Shown here: positions 45,263 to 54,189 of the stretch, one piece after another
Layout: each line of letters opens with the position of its first letter
Position numbering within the stretch: the first letter of the stretch is position 1
Source of the DNA: Phenylobacterium hankyongense
GTDB lineage: Bacteria > Pseudomonadota > Alphaproteobacteria > Caulobacterales > Caulobacteraceae
Direction: 5' to 3'
DNA length: 64,000 bases
Assembly: GCF_003254505.1 (NCBI RefSeq)
Contig: NZ_QFYP01000001.1
Span: 480,001 to 544,000 of the forward strand
Notes under the pieces: generated by a model
Told to the model about the DNA's origin: nothing
Database searches by the model: none
What the model saw: only the letters and a program-made list of their open reading frames with translations
Position numbers and translations under genes: made by a program

Positions 45263-46858
45263 ATGTTCAGACCACACCTCATCGCCGCGGCGCTGATGGC
45301 GAGCGCCGCCGTCGCCCAGGCCCAGCCGCTCAGCCCCTACGCCTCGGCCGGCGAGCTGCAGGCGGCCATGCGGGCCGGCGCGGTCAGCTCCGAGGGCCTG
45401 GTGCGCGCCGACCTCGCCCGGATCGAAGCCCTCGACCGCGCCGGGCCCAAGCTGAACAGCGTGCTGACGCTCAACCCGCAGGCCGTGGCCGACGCCCGCC
45501 GGCTGGACGCCGAGCGCCGCGCCGGCCGCGTGCGCGGGCCGCTGCACGGCGTGCCCGTGCTGATCAAGGACAACATCGAATCCGCCGACGGGACCGCCAC
45601 CACCGCCGGCTCGCTGGCGCTGCGGGCCAACGTCACCGGCCGCGACGCGCCGCTGGTGCGGCGGCTGACCGACGCCGGCGCGGTGATCCTGGGGAAGACC
45701 AACCTCTCCGAATGGGCCAACTTCCGCTCCGCCCGCTCGATCAGCGGCTGGAGCGCCATGGGCGGGCTGGTGCGCAATCCCTATGCGCTCGACCGCTCGG
45801 CCTGCGGCTCCAGCGCCGGCTCCGGGGCGGCGGTGGCGGCGGGCCTGGCCACCGCCGCCGTCGGGACGGAGACCGACGGCTCGGTCACCTGCCCGGCCGC
45901 CGCCAACGGCGTGGTCGGCTTCAAGCCGACGCTCGGCCTGGTCTCGCGGACCTTCGTCGTGCCGCTCTCCCCCGAGCAGGACACGCCGGGGCCGATGGCC
46001 CGCACCGTGGCCGACGCCGCCGCCCTGCTGACCGCCATCGCCGGCTCCGACCCGGCCGACCCCGCCACCCGCGAGGCGGATGCGCGCAAGACCGACTACC
46101 TGGCCGCCCTCGACGCCCGCGCGCTGCGCGGCGCCCGGATCGGGGTGCTGCGGATGAACGCCGACCGCTCGCCGCCGGCCGACGCGGTGTTCGAGACGGC
46201 GCTGGCCGCCCTGCGCCGGGCCGGGGCCGTCCTGACCGAGGTGAAGGGTCCGAGCGAGGCCCAGATGCGCGAGATGTCGGACGCCGAGGGCGACGCCCTG
46301 CTGAGCGAGTTCAGGGCGGCGATGGACGCCTACCTCGCCGCCACGCCGCCCGCGGCGCAGGCCCGCTCCCTCGACGACCTGATCGCCTTCAACGCCCGCG
46401 AGCCGGCGGAGACCGCCCTGTTCGGCCAGGAGACCTTCGAGCGCGCGGCCAGGAGCCCGCCGCTCACCGACCCCGGCTATCGGGCCAGGCGGGCGACGGC
46501 GCGGCGGTTGGCCGGCCCGGACGGCCTCGACAGGATGCTGCGCGACGCCAACGTCGAGGTGCTGGTGGGGCCGAGCGGCGGCCCGGCCTCGGTGGTCGAC
46601 CCGGTCAACGGTAGCCGCGCCACGGGCTCCTACGCCGGCCTGCCCGCGATCGCCGGCTATCCCCACCTGACCGTGCCCATGGGCGCGGTGGCCGGACTGC
46701 CGGTAGGGCTGTCGATCATCGGCCCGGCCTGGTCGGATGCGCGCGTGCTTTCGCTCGGTTACGCCTTCGAACAGGCGACGCACGCAAGGATTGCGCCGCA
46801 GTTCGTGACCTCGGTCAATGCACGCCCGGAGATCGCCCGCGCCTATGACGTGCACTGA
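45263..46858 (+). CDS. Secreted amidase (amidase signature family)
   Basis: A 531-residue precursor with signal peptide MFRPHLIAAALMASAAVAQA. The Ser-cisSer-Lys triad is recognisable: Lys in LHGVPVLIKDNIESADG, the glycine-serine run SACGSSAGSGAAVAAG, and the second Ser in VGTETDGSVTCPAAANG. Predicted to hydrolyse amide bonds in the periplasm; substrate not evident. It is 65 bp downstream of kup, with a small GC hairpin in the gap. Confidence 0.9.
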   Translation: MFRPHLIAAALMASAAVAQAQPLSPYASAGELQAAMRAGAVSSEGLVRADLARIEALDRAGPKLNSVLTLNPQAVADARRLDAERRAGRVRGPLHGVPVLIKDNIESADGTATTAGSLALRANVTGRDAPLVRRLTDAGAVILGKTNLSEWANFRSARSISGWSAMGGLVRNPYALDRSACGSSAGSGAAVAAGLATAAVGTETDGSVTCPAAANGVVGFKPTLGLVSRTFVVPLSPEQDTPGPMARTVADAAALLTAIAGSDPADPATREADARKTDYLAALDARALRGARIGVLRMNADRSPPADAVFETALAALRRAGAVLTEVKGPSEAQMREMSDAEGDALLSEFRAAMDAYLAATPPAAQARSLDDLIAFNAREPAETALFGQETFERAARSPPLTDPGYRARRATARRLAGPDGLDRMLRDANVEVLVGPSGGPASVVDPVNGSRATGSYAGLPAIAGYPHLTVPMGAVAGLPVGLSIIGPAWSDARVLSLGYAFEQATHARIAPQFVTSVNARPEIARAYDVH

Positions 46859-47174
46859 GAAGCCCTTGCCCGGCCGGCATTCCGCCCCAATCTAAGGGCG
46901 AAGCTTGAGCGCCGGGCTGAAGTGATGACGTCGGCGGCGGGTTGCTGCTACGACAGGGCGATCGACGAGCCTGCCCCAGTATCGGGCGGCCGCCGTCGCC
47001 GTTCGGCGTCGCGTGAGAGGCGAGGACAGACCACTGGCTAGACTCTGGAACAAACCAGCAAGCCGCTCCGCCTCCGCCAAGTCGCGCCGCGGCAAGCGCG
47101 GCGTTGTGGATCGAACCCCGGCGCTGTTCGTTGCGGCTTCCACCAGCATCGCCGAGAAACAGAGGGGACGCCGC
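46859..47174. other. Intergenic region before the GT4 gene
   Basis: 316 bp without a supported gene. In-frame upstream starts for the GT4 gene at 47013 (GTG) and 47104 (GTG) lie here but neither has a ribosome site; the encoded extension is basic and unlike the family. Nothing else recognisable. Confidence 0.5.
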
Positions 47175-48395
47175 TTGTTCGACGTCATCACCCCCGACGA
47201 CGAGAACCTGATCCGCCTGGATCCGTCGGACGTCCCGGCGTTCTCCGCGCCGGACGGTCCGGGCTTCCACCTGATCGACACCACCATGATGTACGCGCCC
47301 CGCTCCGGCGGCGTGAAGCGCTACCTCACGGCCAAGCAGACCTGGCTCGAGAAGAGCCGCCCCGACATCCGCCACACCCTGGTGGTGCCCGGCGCGCGGA
47401 CGCGGGTCGACGGTGAGGGCCTGGTCACGGTCGCCGCGACCCGGCTGCCGTTCGGCGACGGCTACCGCATGCCCGCCAGCCTGACGCGCTGGGAGACGGT
47501 GCTGCGCCTGCTGCAGCCCGACATCATCGAGGCCGGCGACGTCTTCGTGCCCGGCCATGCGGCGCTGGAGGCCGGCGACGCCCTGGGCGTGCCGGTGGTC
47601 GGGTTCTGCCACACCGACGCCGCCGCCCTGGCCGCCCTTCACCTGGGCGACTGGGCCGAGCAGCCGACCTTCAACTTCTGGGCCCAGGCCTACCAGCGCT
47701 TCGACCACGTCGTGGCCCCCAGCCAGCACACCGCCGCCCGGCTGGCGGAGGCCGGCGTGGACCGGGTCACCGTCCATCCGCTGGGAGTCGACACCGAGCT
47801 CTTCCACCCCGCCCGCGGCGACCGCGCCAAGCTGTTCAAGCGCTACGGCCTGTCCCCCGACAGCCGCCTGCTGGTGTTCGCCGGCCGGCCCGCGCGGGAG
47901 AAGAACATCGAATCGATGGTCGCCGCCGTCGAGCACCTCGGCGACCCCTATCACCTGCTGCTGATCGGCGCGGGGCGCGAGGCGCGCTATTCCTCCCGCG
48001 TGATCTGCGCCGACTACGAGCGCGAGCCGCAGAAGCTGGCCGGCATGATCGCCTCCTGCGACGCCTTCATCCATGCCAACGAGCACGAGATCTTCGGCCT
48101 GGTGGTGCTGGAGGCCATGGCCGCCGGCCTGCCGGTGATCGGCCCCAACAAGGGCGGCGTCGGCGAATTGATCGATTCCACCGTCGGCCAGCACGCGGAG
48201 GGCGCCGAGCCGCAGGCCCTGGCCGAGGCCATCGAGGCGCTGTTCGCCCGCGACGTCGAGGCGATCGCCCAGGTGGCCCGCCGCCGGGCCGAGACCCGCC
48301 ACGGCTGGGACATCACCTTCGACGGGCTGACCCGCCTCTACAGCCAGCTGATCGGCCGCGCCCCGCGCCGGGCCCCCCTGGCGCTCAGCGCCTGA
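47175..48395 (+). CDS. Glycosyltransferase family 4 protein
   Basis: I chose TTG at 47175 because GAGGGG lies 8 nt upstream, giving 406 residues beginning LFDVITPDDENLIRLDP. GT4 motifs: SGGVKRYLTAKQTW (acceptor side), VVAPSQHTAARLAEAG and HPLGVDTELF (start of the donor domain), AGRPAREKNIESMVAAV, and the EX7E motif in EHEIFGLVVLEAMAAG. It transfers a sugar from a nucleotide donor; the product is unknown. Convergent with the acyl-CoA dehydrogenase (3 bp between the stop codons). Confidence 0.88.
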   Translation: MFDVITPDDENLIRLDPSDVPAFSAPDGPGFHLIDTTMMYAPRSGGVKRYLTAKQTWLEKSRPDIRHTLVVPGARTRVDGEGLVTVAATRLPFGDGYRMPASLTRWETVLRLLQPDIIEAGDVFVPGHAALEAGDALGVPVVGFCHTDAAALAALHLGDWAEQPTFNFWAQAYQRFDHVVAPSQHTAARLAEAGVDRVTVHPLGVDTELFHPARGDRAKLFKRYGLSPDSRLLVFAGRPAREKNIESMVAAVEHLGDPYHLLLIGAGREARYSSRVICADYEREPQKLAGMIASCDAFIHANEHEIFGLVVLEAMAAGLPVIGPNKGGVGELIDSTVGQHAEGAEPQALAEAIEALFARDVEAIAQVARRRAETRHGWDITFDGLTRLYSQLIGRAPRRAPLALSA

Positions 48396-48398
48396 GGC

Positions 48399-49628
48399 TC
48401 AGCGTCCCGTCGGCATGTCCTTGAAGGGCACGTCCTTGTCCACCCGGATGTCGCCGGGCAGGCCCAGCACGCGTTCGGCGATGATGTTCTTCAGGATCTC
48501 GTCGGTGCCGCCGGCGATCCGCAGGCCGGGCGCGAACATCAGCGAGCTCTGGAAGGCGCCGTGCAGCGGGGCCAGCGCCGGGTCGTTGATGATCCCGTAC
48601 TGATCCAGCATCTCCACGGCGGCGTGCGCCAACTCCTGCATCTGCACCGCCGAGATGATCTTGCCGATCGAGCTCTCCGGTCCCGGCGTCTGGCCGCGCG
48701 ACAGGGCGGTCATGGTGCGGTTGCGGGTGTGCTTCAGCCCCTCGGCCTGCACGTACCAGTCGGCCAGCTTCTCGCGCAGCGCCTGGTCCTTCAGCGCCGG
48801 CGCGCCGTCCAGGCCCGGCAGGTTGCGCGCCGCCTCCATGAACTGCGCCCAGCCCGCGCCCGAGGCGCCGCCCACCGCCAGCCGCTCGTTCATCAGCGTG
48901 ACCAGGCTGACCTTCCAGCCGTCGTCGATCGCCCCCAGCCGCTGGCTGTCCTTCACCCGCACGTCGGTGAAGAACACCTCGTTGAACCCCGAGCCGCCGG
49001 ACATCTGGTGGATCGGCTTCACCTCGATGCCCGGGTCATGCATGTCGACCCAGAACATCGTCAGCCCCTTGTGCTTGGGGGCGTCGGGGTTGGTCCGGCA
49101 GATGACGATGCCGAAATCCGAGAACTGGGCGCCGGTCGTCCACACCTTTTGCCCCGAAATCAGCCAGTCGCCGGAGCCGTCGGGCGCCCGCACCGCGCGG
49201 GTCCGCGAGGCCGCCACGTCCGAGCCGCCGGAGGGCTCGGAGAACAGCTGGCACCAGATCTCCTCGCCGCGCAGCGCCGGCCCCACGAACCGCGCCTTGG
49301 TGTCGTCGTCGGCGAAGGTGGCGACCGTCGGCACGCACATGCCCAGGCCGATCTGGAACGGGTTCGGCGGGATCGGATGCTTGGCCTCCTCCTGGTTGAA
49401 GATCACCTGCTGGATCGGGTTGCCGCCCTGGCCGCCCCATTCCTTCGGCCAGGTGATCTGGGCGTAGCCGGCGGCCGCCTTCCTGGCCTGCCAGGCCTTG
49501 GAGGCGGCCATGGAGTCGCCGCCGCCTTCCAGATCGTCGCCGGTGGCGCGCTTCGGGGCGTTGGCCTCCAGCCAGGTCCGGACCTGGGCGCGGTAGGCGG
49601 CTTCTTCGGGGGTGTCGTTGAAGTCCAT
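48399..49628 (-). CDS. Acyl-CoA dehydrogenase
   Basis: A 409-residue FAD enzyme starting MDFNDTPEEAAYRAQVRTWL at 49628. Family motifs: WPKEWGGQGGNPIQQVIFNQ, FSEPSGGSDVAASRTRA, and the C-terminal APGLRIAGGTDEILKNIIAE. It catalyses alpha,beta-dehydrogenation of an acyl-CoA. It lies 14 bp after the second acyl-CoA dehydrogenase gene and is probably a partner subunit, as in heteromeric acyl-CoA dehydrogenases of side-chain degradation. Confidence 0.93.
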   Translation of the reverse strand: MDFNDTPEEAAYRAQVRTWLEANAPKRATGDDLEGGGDSMAASKAWQARKAAAGYAQITWPKEWGGQGGNPIQQVIFNQEEAKHPIPPNPFQIGLGMCVPTVATFADDDTKARFVGPALRGEEIWCQLFSEPSGGSDVAASRTRAVRAPDGSGDWLISGQKVWTTGAQFSDFGIVICRTNPDAPKHKGLTMFWVDMHDPGIEVKPIHQMSGGSGFNEVFFTDVRVKDSQRLGAIDDGWKVSLVTLMNERLAVGGASGAGWAQFMEAARNLPGLDGAPALKDQALREKLADWYVQAEGLKHTRNRTMTALSRGQTPGPESSIGKIISAVQMQELAHAAVEMLDQYGIINDPALAPLHGAFQSSLMFAPGLRIAGGTDEILKNIIAERVLGLPGDIRVDKDVPFKDMPTGR

Positions 49629-49642
49629 GATCTGAAGATCCC

Positions 49643-50758
49643 TTAGGCCGCGTTGCGCCGCTCGAGGTGGCTGACCAGCCGCTCCTTCCAGACCCGCGGC
49701 GCGCCGGCCACGAGACTGAGCTGGCGCGAGCGCCGGTAGTAGAGGTGGCAGTCCATCTCCCAGGTGAAGCCGATGCCGCCGTGGGTCTGGATGTTCTCCT
49801 TGGCGGCGAACCAGAAGGCTTCCGAGGCCGCGATCCGCGCGGCGCTGGCCGCCACCGGCATCTCCGGAGCGTTGGTGTTGAGCGCCCAGGCTCCGTAGTA
49901 GGCGTTGGAGCGGGCGAGCTCGTTCTTCACGTACATGTCCGCCAGCTTGTGCTTGATCGCCTGGTAGGAGGCGATGACCCGGCCGAAGGCGTAGCGCTCG
50001 AGCGCATAGGCCTTGGCCATCTCCAGGCACCGGTCGGCCCCGCCGCACTGTTCGAAGGCGAGCAGCACCGCGGCCCGGTCGAACACCTGCTCGATCAGGG
50101 CGAAACCCTCGCCGGCGGCGCCCAGTCGCTGAGCCGGCGCGCCCTTGAACGTCAGCCTGGCGGCGTCGCGGGTGGGGTCGAGCGTCTTGACCGGCTCGCG
50201 GGTCACGCCCTCGCCGTTCAGGTCGACCAGGAACAGGCCGGGCTGGCCGTTCTCCTTGGCGAGCACCAGGCAGAGGTCGGCGATATCGCCGTCGGTCACC
50301 GGGATCTTCACGCCTGTCAGCCTGCCGCCGGTGACGCTCGTCTGGACGCCGGAGGGCGTCAGCACGCCGGGCCCTTCGGAGGTGGCGACCGCGCCGATCA
50401 CCTCGCCGGCGGCGATCTTCGGCAGGATGCCGGCCTTCTGCCGGTCGTCGCCGGCCAGCTGGATGGCTTCGGCGAGGAAATAGACGGTGGAGGCGAACGG
50501 GATCGGCGCCACCGCGCGGCCGAGCTCCTCGGCGATCACGCACAGCTCCAGGTGCCCGAGCCCAAGCCCGCCGAATTCCTCCGGGATCGCCGCGCCCAGC
50601 CAGCCCTGTTCGGCCACCGCCTTCCAGAGCGCCTGGTCATAGGGCCGGGCCTCGTCGTCCAGCACCTGCCGCACCCGGCCGGTCGGCGCGTTGGCGTCCA
50701 GGAACTTGCGCGCCTCGGACTTCAGGAACTTCTGGTCGTCGGAGAAATCGAAATTCAT
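49643..50758 (-). CDS. Acyl-CoA dehydrogenase, second subunit-like
   Basis: A 371-residue protein starting MNFDFSDDQKFLKSEARKFL at 50758. Features: AAIPEEFGGLGLGHLELCVI, FGRVIASYQAIKHKLADMYV and GGIGFTWEMDCHLYYRRSR. It is shorter than its neighbour and from the subgroup that pairs with a longer dehydrogenase in actinobacterial and alphaproteobacterial steroid or fatty-acid operons. The catalytic glutamate position should be checked by alignment. First gene of the pair. Confidence 0.92.
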   Translation of the reverse strand: MNFDFSDDQKFLKSEARKFLDANAPTGRVRQVLDDEARPYDQALWKAVAEQGWLGAAIPEEFGGLGLGHLELCVIAEELGRAVAPIPFASTVYFLAEAIQLAGDDRQKAGILPKIAAGEVIGAVATSEGPGVLTPSGVQTSVTGGRLTGVKIPVTDGDIADLCLVLAKENGQPGLFLVDLNGEGVTREPVKTLDPTRDAARLTFKGAPAQRLGAAGEGFALIEQVFDRAAVLLAFEQCGGADRCLEMAKAYALERYAFGRVIASYQAIKHKLADMYVKNELARSNAYYGAWALNTNAPEMPVAASAARIAASEAFWFAAKENIQTHGGIGFTWEMDCHLYYRRSRQLSLVAGAPRVWKERLVSHLERRNAA

Positions 50759-50864
50759 GCGCTGCCATTCCCGCCGGGATTTTCCGGTTACGAGGTTTCC
50801 TCGCAGGTCAGCATACGCGCGGGGGAAGCGCTGAAAAGCATGACCTCGCGTCAGGCGCGGGCCG

Positions 50865-51077
50865 CTAGCTGCCGACGGCCGGAGTGAAGAGGCCGAGCTT
50901 GGAGAAGCGACCGACCAGCCGCCCGCCATTCCAGAGTTCGCCGGCGCGGCCGTCGGCGCGCCGGTCGAGCAGCTTTTCCACCGCCTCGCGATCGCCGGCG
51001 CAGTCCATGTCGCGGTCCAGCCGGAGACGACCGCCGGCGCCGACGTAGTAGATGCGATAAGACGCCAACTGCTCCAC
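50865..51077 (-). CDS. Very small protein with C-terminal ExW-type motif
   Basis: A 70-residue protein starting at a GTG at 51077 with no convincing ribosome site. It contains a strand (SYRIYYVGAGGRLRLDRDMD), a helix (DREAVEKLLDRRADG) and a final strand (GELWNGGRLVGRFSKLG). The last part resembles the 2475 protein. No signal peptide. It is divergent from the DUF2188-like gene at 51191. Function unknown. Confidence 0.55.
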   Translation of the reverse strand: MEQLASYRIYYVGAGGRLRLDRDMDCAGDREAVEKLLDRRADGRAGELWNGGRLVGRFSKLGLFTPAVGS

Positions 51078-51190
51078 CCCGGTTGCGGCGCCACTTGTAG
51101 GGTCCCGCCGGCGCGCGTCTGTCGCCTACCTGACGCCCTCAATGAATTTCCGCGGGAACAGAGCGCCTGTGTTCTGGGTTCGCCGCCCAA

Positions 51191-51439
51191 ATGCGTGTCG
51201 AGAAGCCGACCCCCGTGCAGATCTTGCTGGCATGGCGGGACAACAAATGGGTGCTGTCGCGTAACGCCGTCGAAGTGGCGGCCTACGCCTATCGCGCCCA
51301 CGCCATGGAGATGGCGCGGCGGCTTTCCGCCGACGCCGCCGAGCAGGGGCTCGACTGCTACATGCTGGTCAAAGAGCCCGACGGCAGCTGGGAAGAACGC
51401 CGCTGCCCGCGGCCCGGCCGGGACCCGCCTGCCGGTTGA
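51191..51439 (+). CDS. Small DUF2188-like protein
   Basis: An 82-residue protein starting MRVEKPTPVQILLAWRDNKW at 51191. The order is strand, helix (AYAYRAHAMEMARRLSADA), strand (CYMLVKEPDGSWEERR), as in the proteins at 3315 and 5925. A GGAAC with GGTT 17 nt later is 18 bp upstream of the ATG and might be a weak EcfG-type promoter. It ends 35 bp before the PepN start. Function unknown. Confidence 0.6.
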   Translation: MRVEKPTPVQILLAWRDNKWVLSRNAVEVAAYAYRAHAMEMARRLSADAAEQGLDCYMLVKEPDGSWEERRCPRPGRDPPAG

Positions 51440-51474
51440 CCGCCGCCTTGGCGCCGCCACCATCCAAGGACTAC

Positions 51475-54102
51475 ATGGCCGCCATGCGCACCGACACACC
51501 CCAGCCGATCCGCCTGGCCGATTACCGTCCGCCGGCCTTCCTCGTGGACGAGGTCAACCTGACCTTCGACCTCCAGCCCAACGCCACCCGCGTGAAGGCC
51601 CGGATGCAGGTGCGACGCAACGGCGACCACGCCGAGGCGCTGCGCTTCAACGGCGAGCGGCTGAAGCCGATCTCCGTGGCCATCGACGGCCGCACGCTCG
51701 GCGAGGCGGAGCGCACCATCGACGGCGAGTTCCTGGTCATCCCGGACGCGCCCGACGCCTTCGTCCTCGAGACCGAGGTCGAGATCGATCCGGAGAACAA
51801 CAAGGCGCTGGACGGCCTCTACATGTCGGGCGGCCGGTTCTGCACCCAGTGCGAGGCCGAGGGCTTCCGCAAGATCACCTTCTGGCCCGACCGGCCCGAC
51901 GTGCTGTCGCGGTTCACCGTGCGGATCGAGGCCGACAAGGCCTTCCGCCACCTGCTTTCCAACGGCAATCTCGTGCAGTCCGGCGACCTGCCCGGCGGCC
52001 GCCGCTTCGCGGTCTGGAACGACCCCTTCCCCAAGCCCTGCTACCTGTTCGCCCTGGTGGGCGGCGAGCTCGACGTGCTGGAGGACAAGCTGGTCACCAT
52101 GACCGGCCGCACCGTCGACCTCAGGATCTACGTCGACCCCGGCATGGCCCCGCGCGCCGCCTACGCCATGGACGCGCTGAAGCGCTCGATGACGTGGGAC
52201 GAGGAGGCGTTCGGCCGCGAGTACGACCTCGACCTGTTCATGATCGTCGCCGTCCGCGACTTCAACTTCGGGGCGATGGAGAACAAGGGGCTGAACATCT
52301 TCAACTCCTCGCTCCTGCTCGCCGACCCGGCGACCGCCACCGACATGGACTTCGAGCGCATCGAGAGCGTCGTCGCCCACGAATACTTCCACAACTGGAC
52401 CGGCGACCGGATCACCTGCCGCGACTGGTTCCAGCTGTGCCTGAAGGAGGGCCTGACGGTCTTCCGCGACCAGAGCTTCTCGGCCGACATGCGCGGCCAT
52501 GCGGTCCAGCGGATCAAGGACGTCAAGGCGCTGCGCGCCCGCCAGTTCGCCGAGGACCAGGGCCCGCTGGCCCACCCGGTGCGGCCGTCCAGCTACCTGA
52601 AGATCGACAACTTCTACACCGCGACCATCTATGAGAAGGGCGCGGAAGTGATCCGGATGCTGAAGACCCTGATCGGGCCGGACGCCTTCCGGGCCGGCAT
52701 GGACCTCTATTTCGAGCGCTGGGACGGCCACGCCACCACCGTCGAGGAATTCATCCGCTGCTTCGCCGAAGCCTCGGGCCGCGACCTGACCGACTTCTTC
52801 GCCTGGTACGAACAGGCCGGCACCCCGAAGGTCACCCTGGCCAGCCGCTATGACGAGGCCGCCCGCGCCCTGCATCTGGAGCTCACCCAGGCGACGCCGC
52901 CCACGCCCGGCCAGCCGACCAAGCGGCCGCTGCCGATTCCGGTCACCGTCGGTCTGCTGGATCAGGACGGCCGCACCCAGGCCTTCGAACGCGACGGCAA
53001 GGCGATCGACGAGACCGTCATCGTGCTCGACGGCGCGTCGGCAAAGATCACCCTGACCGGCGTCGACCGGCCGCCGGTGGTGTCCGCCCTGCGTGGCTTC
53101 TCCGCGCCCGTGCGGCTGGAGAGCGACGCCGAGCCCAAGGACCGCTACGTCCTGCTGGCCGGCGATCCGGACCTCTTCAACCGCTGGGAGGCCGGCCAGG
53201 AGCTGGCCCGCGCCCTGATCCTCGCCCGCGCCGAAGGCCGGCCCGACGAGGTGGGCGAGGAACGCTACGCCGAGGCCGTCGGCCGCGCGCTCTCCGACCA
53301 GGCCGCCGAGCCGGCCTTCAAGGCCCTGCTGCTGGCGCTGCCGTCGGAGCCCGACCTGGCGCTGGCCATGCGGCCGGCCGATCCCGGCGCCATCCACGAG
53401 GCGCGCGAAGCTCTGCGCGAGCGGCTCGCGGTGCACCTGCAGCACGAACTCAGGCGCCTGCACACCGGCCTGCAGGACCTGGGCGAGTTCTCCCCCGACG
53501 CCGCGGGCGCGGGCCGCCGGGCCCTGCGCAACGCCGCCCTGGAGCTGCTGGCCGCCAATCCCCGCTCGGAGATCGCCGAGGTCGCCGCGGGGCACTACGC
53601 CGCCGCCGCCAACATGACCGACGCCATGGGCGGCCTGAACGCCCTGATGCTGATCGGCGGCGAGCCCTTCGAGCAGGGGCTGACCGACTTCTACGAGCGC
53701 TGGAAGAGCGAGCCGCTGGTGATCGACAAGTGGTTCGCCGTCCAGGCCCGCGACCCCAGCGAGACGGCGCTCGGCCGGGTCATCGGCCTGACCGCGCACC
53801 CGGCCTTCGACGCCAAGAACCCCAACCGCCTGCGGGCCCTGGTCTCCACCTTCGCCAACTTCAATCCGGCGCGCTTCCACGATCCCAGCGGGGCGGGCTA
53901 CCGGTTCCTGGCCGATCAGATCCTGGCGGTGGACCGCTACAATCCGATGATCGCCGCACGGCTGATCGACGCGCTCGGCGGCTGGCGGCGCTACACGCCC
54001 GAGCTCGGCGCTCTGATGAAGGCCGAGCTGCAGCGGATCGTGTCGACCGAGGGCCTGTCGAAGAACGTCTTCGAACTCGCCAGCCGCGCCCTCGCCGATT
54101 AG
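51475..54102 (+). CDS. pepN: Aminopeptidase N (M1 family)
   Basis: A 875-residue enzyme. AAGGA lies 5 nt before the ATG at 51475; a second ATG at 51484 is close. Family motifs: the GAMEN exopeptidase motif (NFGAMENKGLNIFN) and the zinc site HEYFHNWTGDRITC with the downstream Glu (LKEGLTVFRDQ). Removes N-terminal residues from peptides in the cytoplasm, completing proteolysis. Length is standard for PepN of proteobacteria. Confidence 0.95.
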   Translation: MAAMRTDTPQPIRLADYRPPAFLVDEVNLTFDLQPNATRVKARMQVRRNGDHAEALRFNGERLKPISVAIDGRTLGEAERTIDGEFLVIPDAPDAFVLETEVEIDPENNKALDGLYMSGGRFCTQCEAEGFRKITFWPDRPDVLSRFTVRIEADKAFRHLLSNGNLVQSGDLPGGRRFAVWNDPFPKPCYLFALVGGELDVLEDKLVTMTGRTVDLRIYVDPGMAPRAAYAMDALKRSMTWDEEAFGREYDLDLFMIVAVRDFNFGAMENKGLNIFNSSLLLADPATATDMDFERIESVVAHEYFHNWTGDRITCRDWFQLCLKEGLTVFRDQSFSADMRGHAVQRIKDVKALRARQFAEDQGPLAHPVRPSSYLKIDNFYTATIYEKGAEVIRMLKTLIGPDAFRAGMDLYFERWDGHATTVEEFIRCFAEASGRDLTDFFAWYEQAGTPKVTLASRYDEAARALHLELTQATPPTPGQPTKRPLPIPVTVGLLDQDGRTQAFERDGKAIDETVIVLDGASAKITLTGVDRPPVVSALRGFSAPVRLESDAEPKDRYVLLAGDPDLFNRWEAGQELARALILARAEGRPDEVGEERYAEAVGRALSDQAAEPAFKALLLALPSEPDLALAMRPADPGAIHEAREALRERLAVHLQHELRRLHTGLQDLGEFSPDAAGAGRRALRNAALELLAANPRSEIAEVAAGHYAAAANMTDAMGGLNALMLIGGEPFEQGLTDFYERWKSEPLVIDKWFAVQARDPSETALGRVIGLTAHPAFDAKNPNRLRALVSTFANFNPARFHDPSGAGYRFLADQILAVDRYNPMIAARLIDALGGWRRYTPELGALMKAELQRIVSTEGLSKNVFELASRALAD

Positions 54103-54189
54103 CGCCAGAGTCGAAACGCCGCGGCGATCGCTGGTGACGGATTCCCCGCGCCCGCGTAGACTCTGATTTGCTTGGGGTGATTTGTTCGG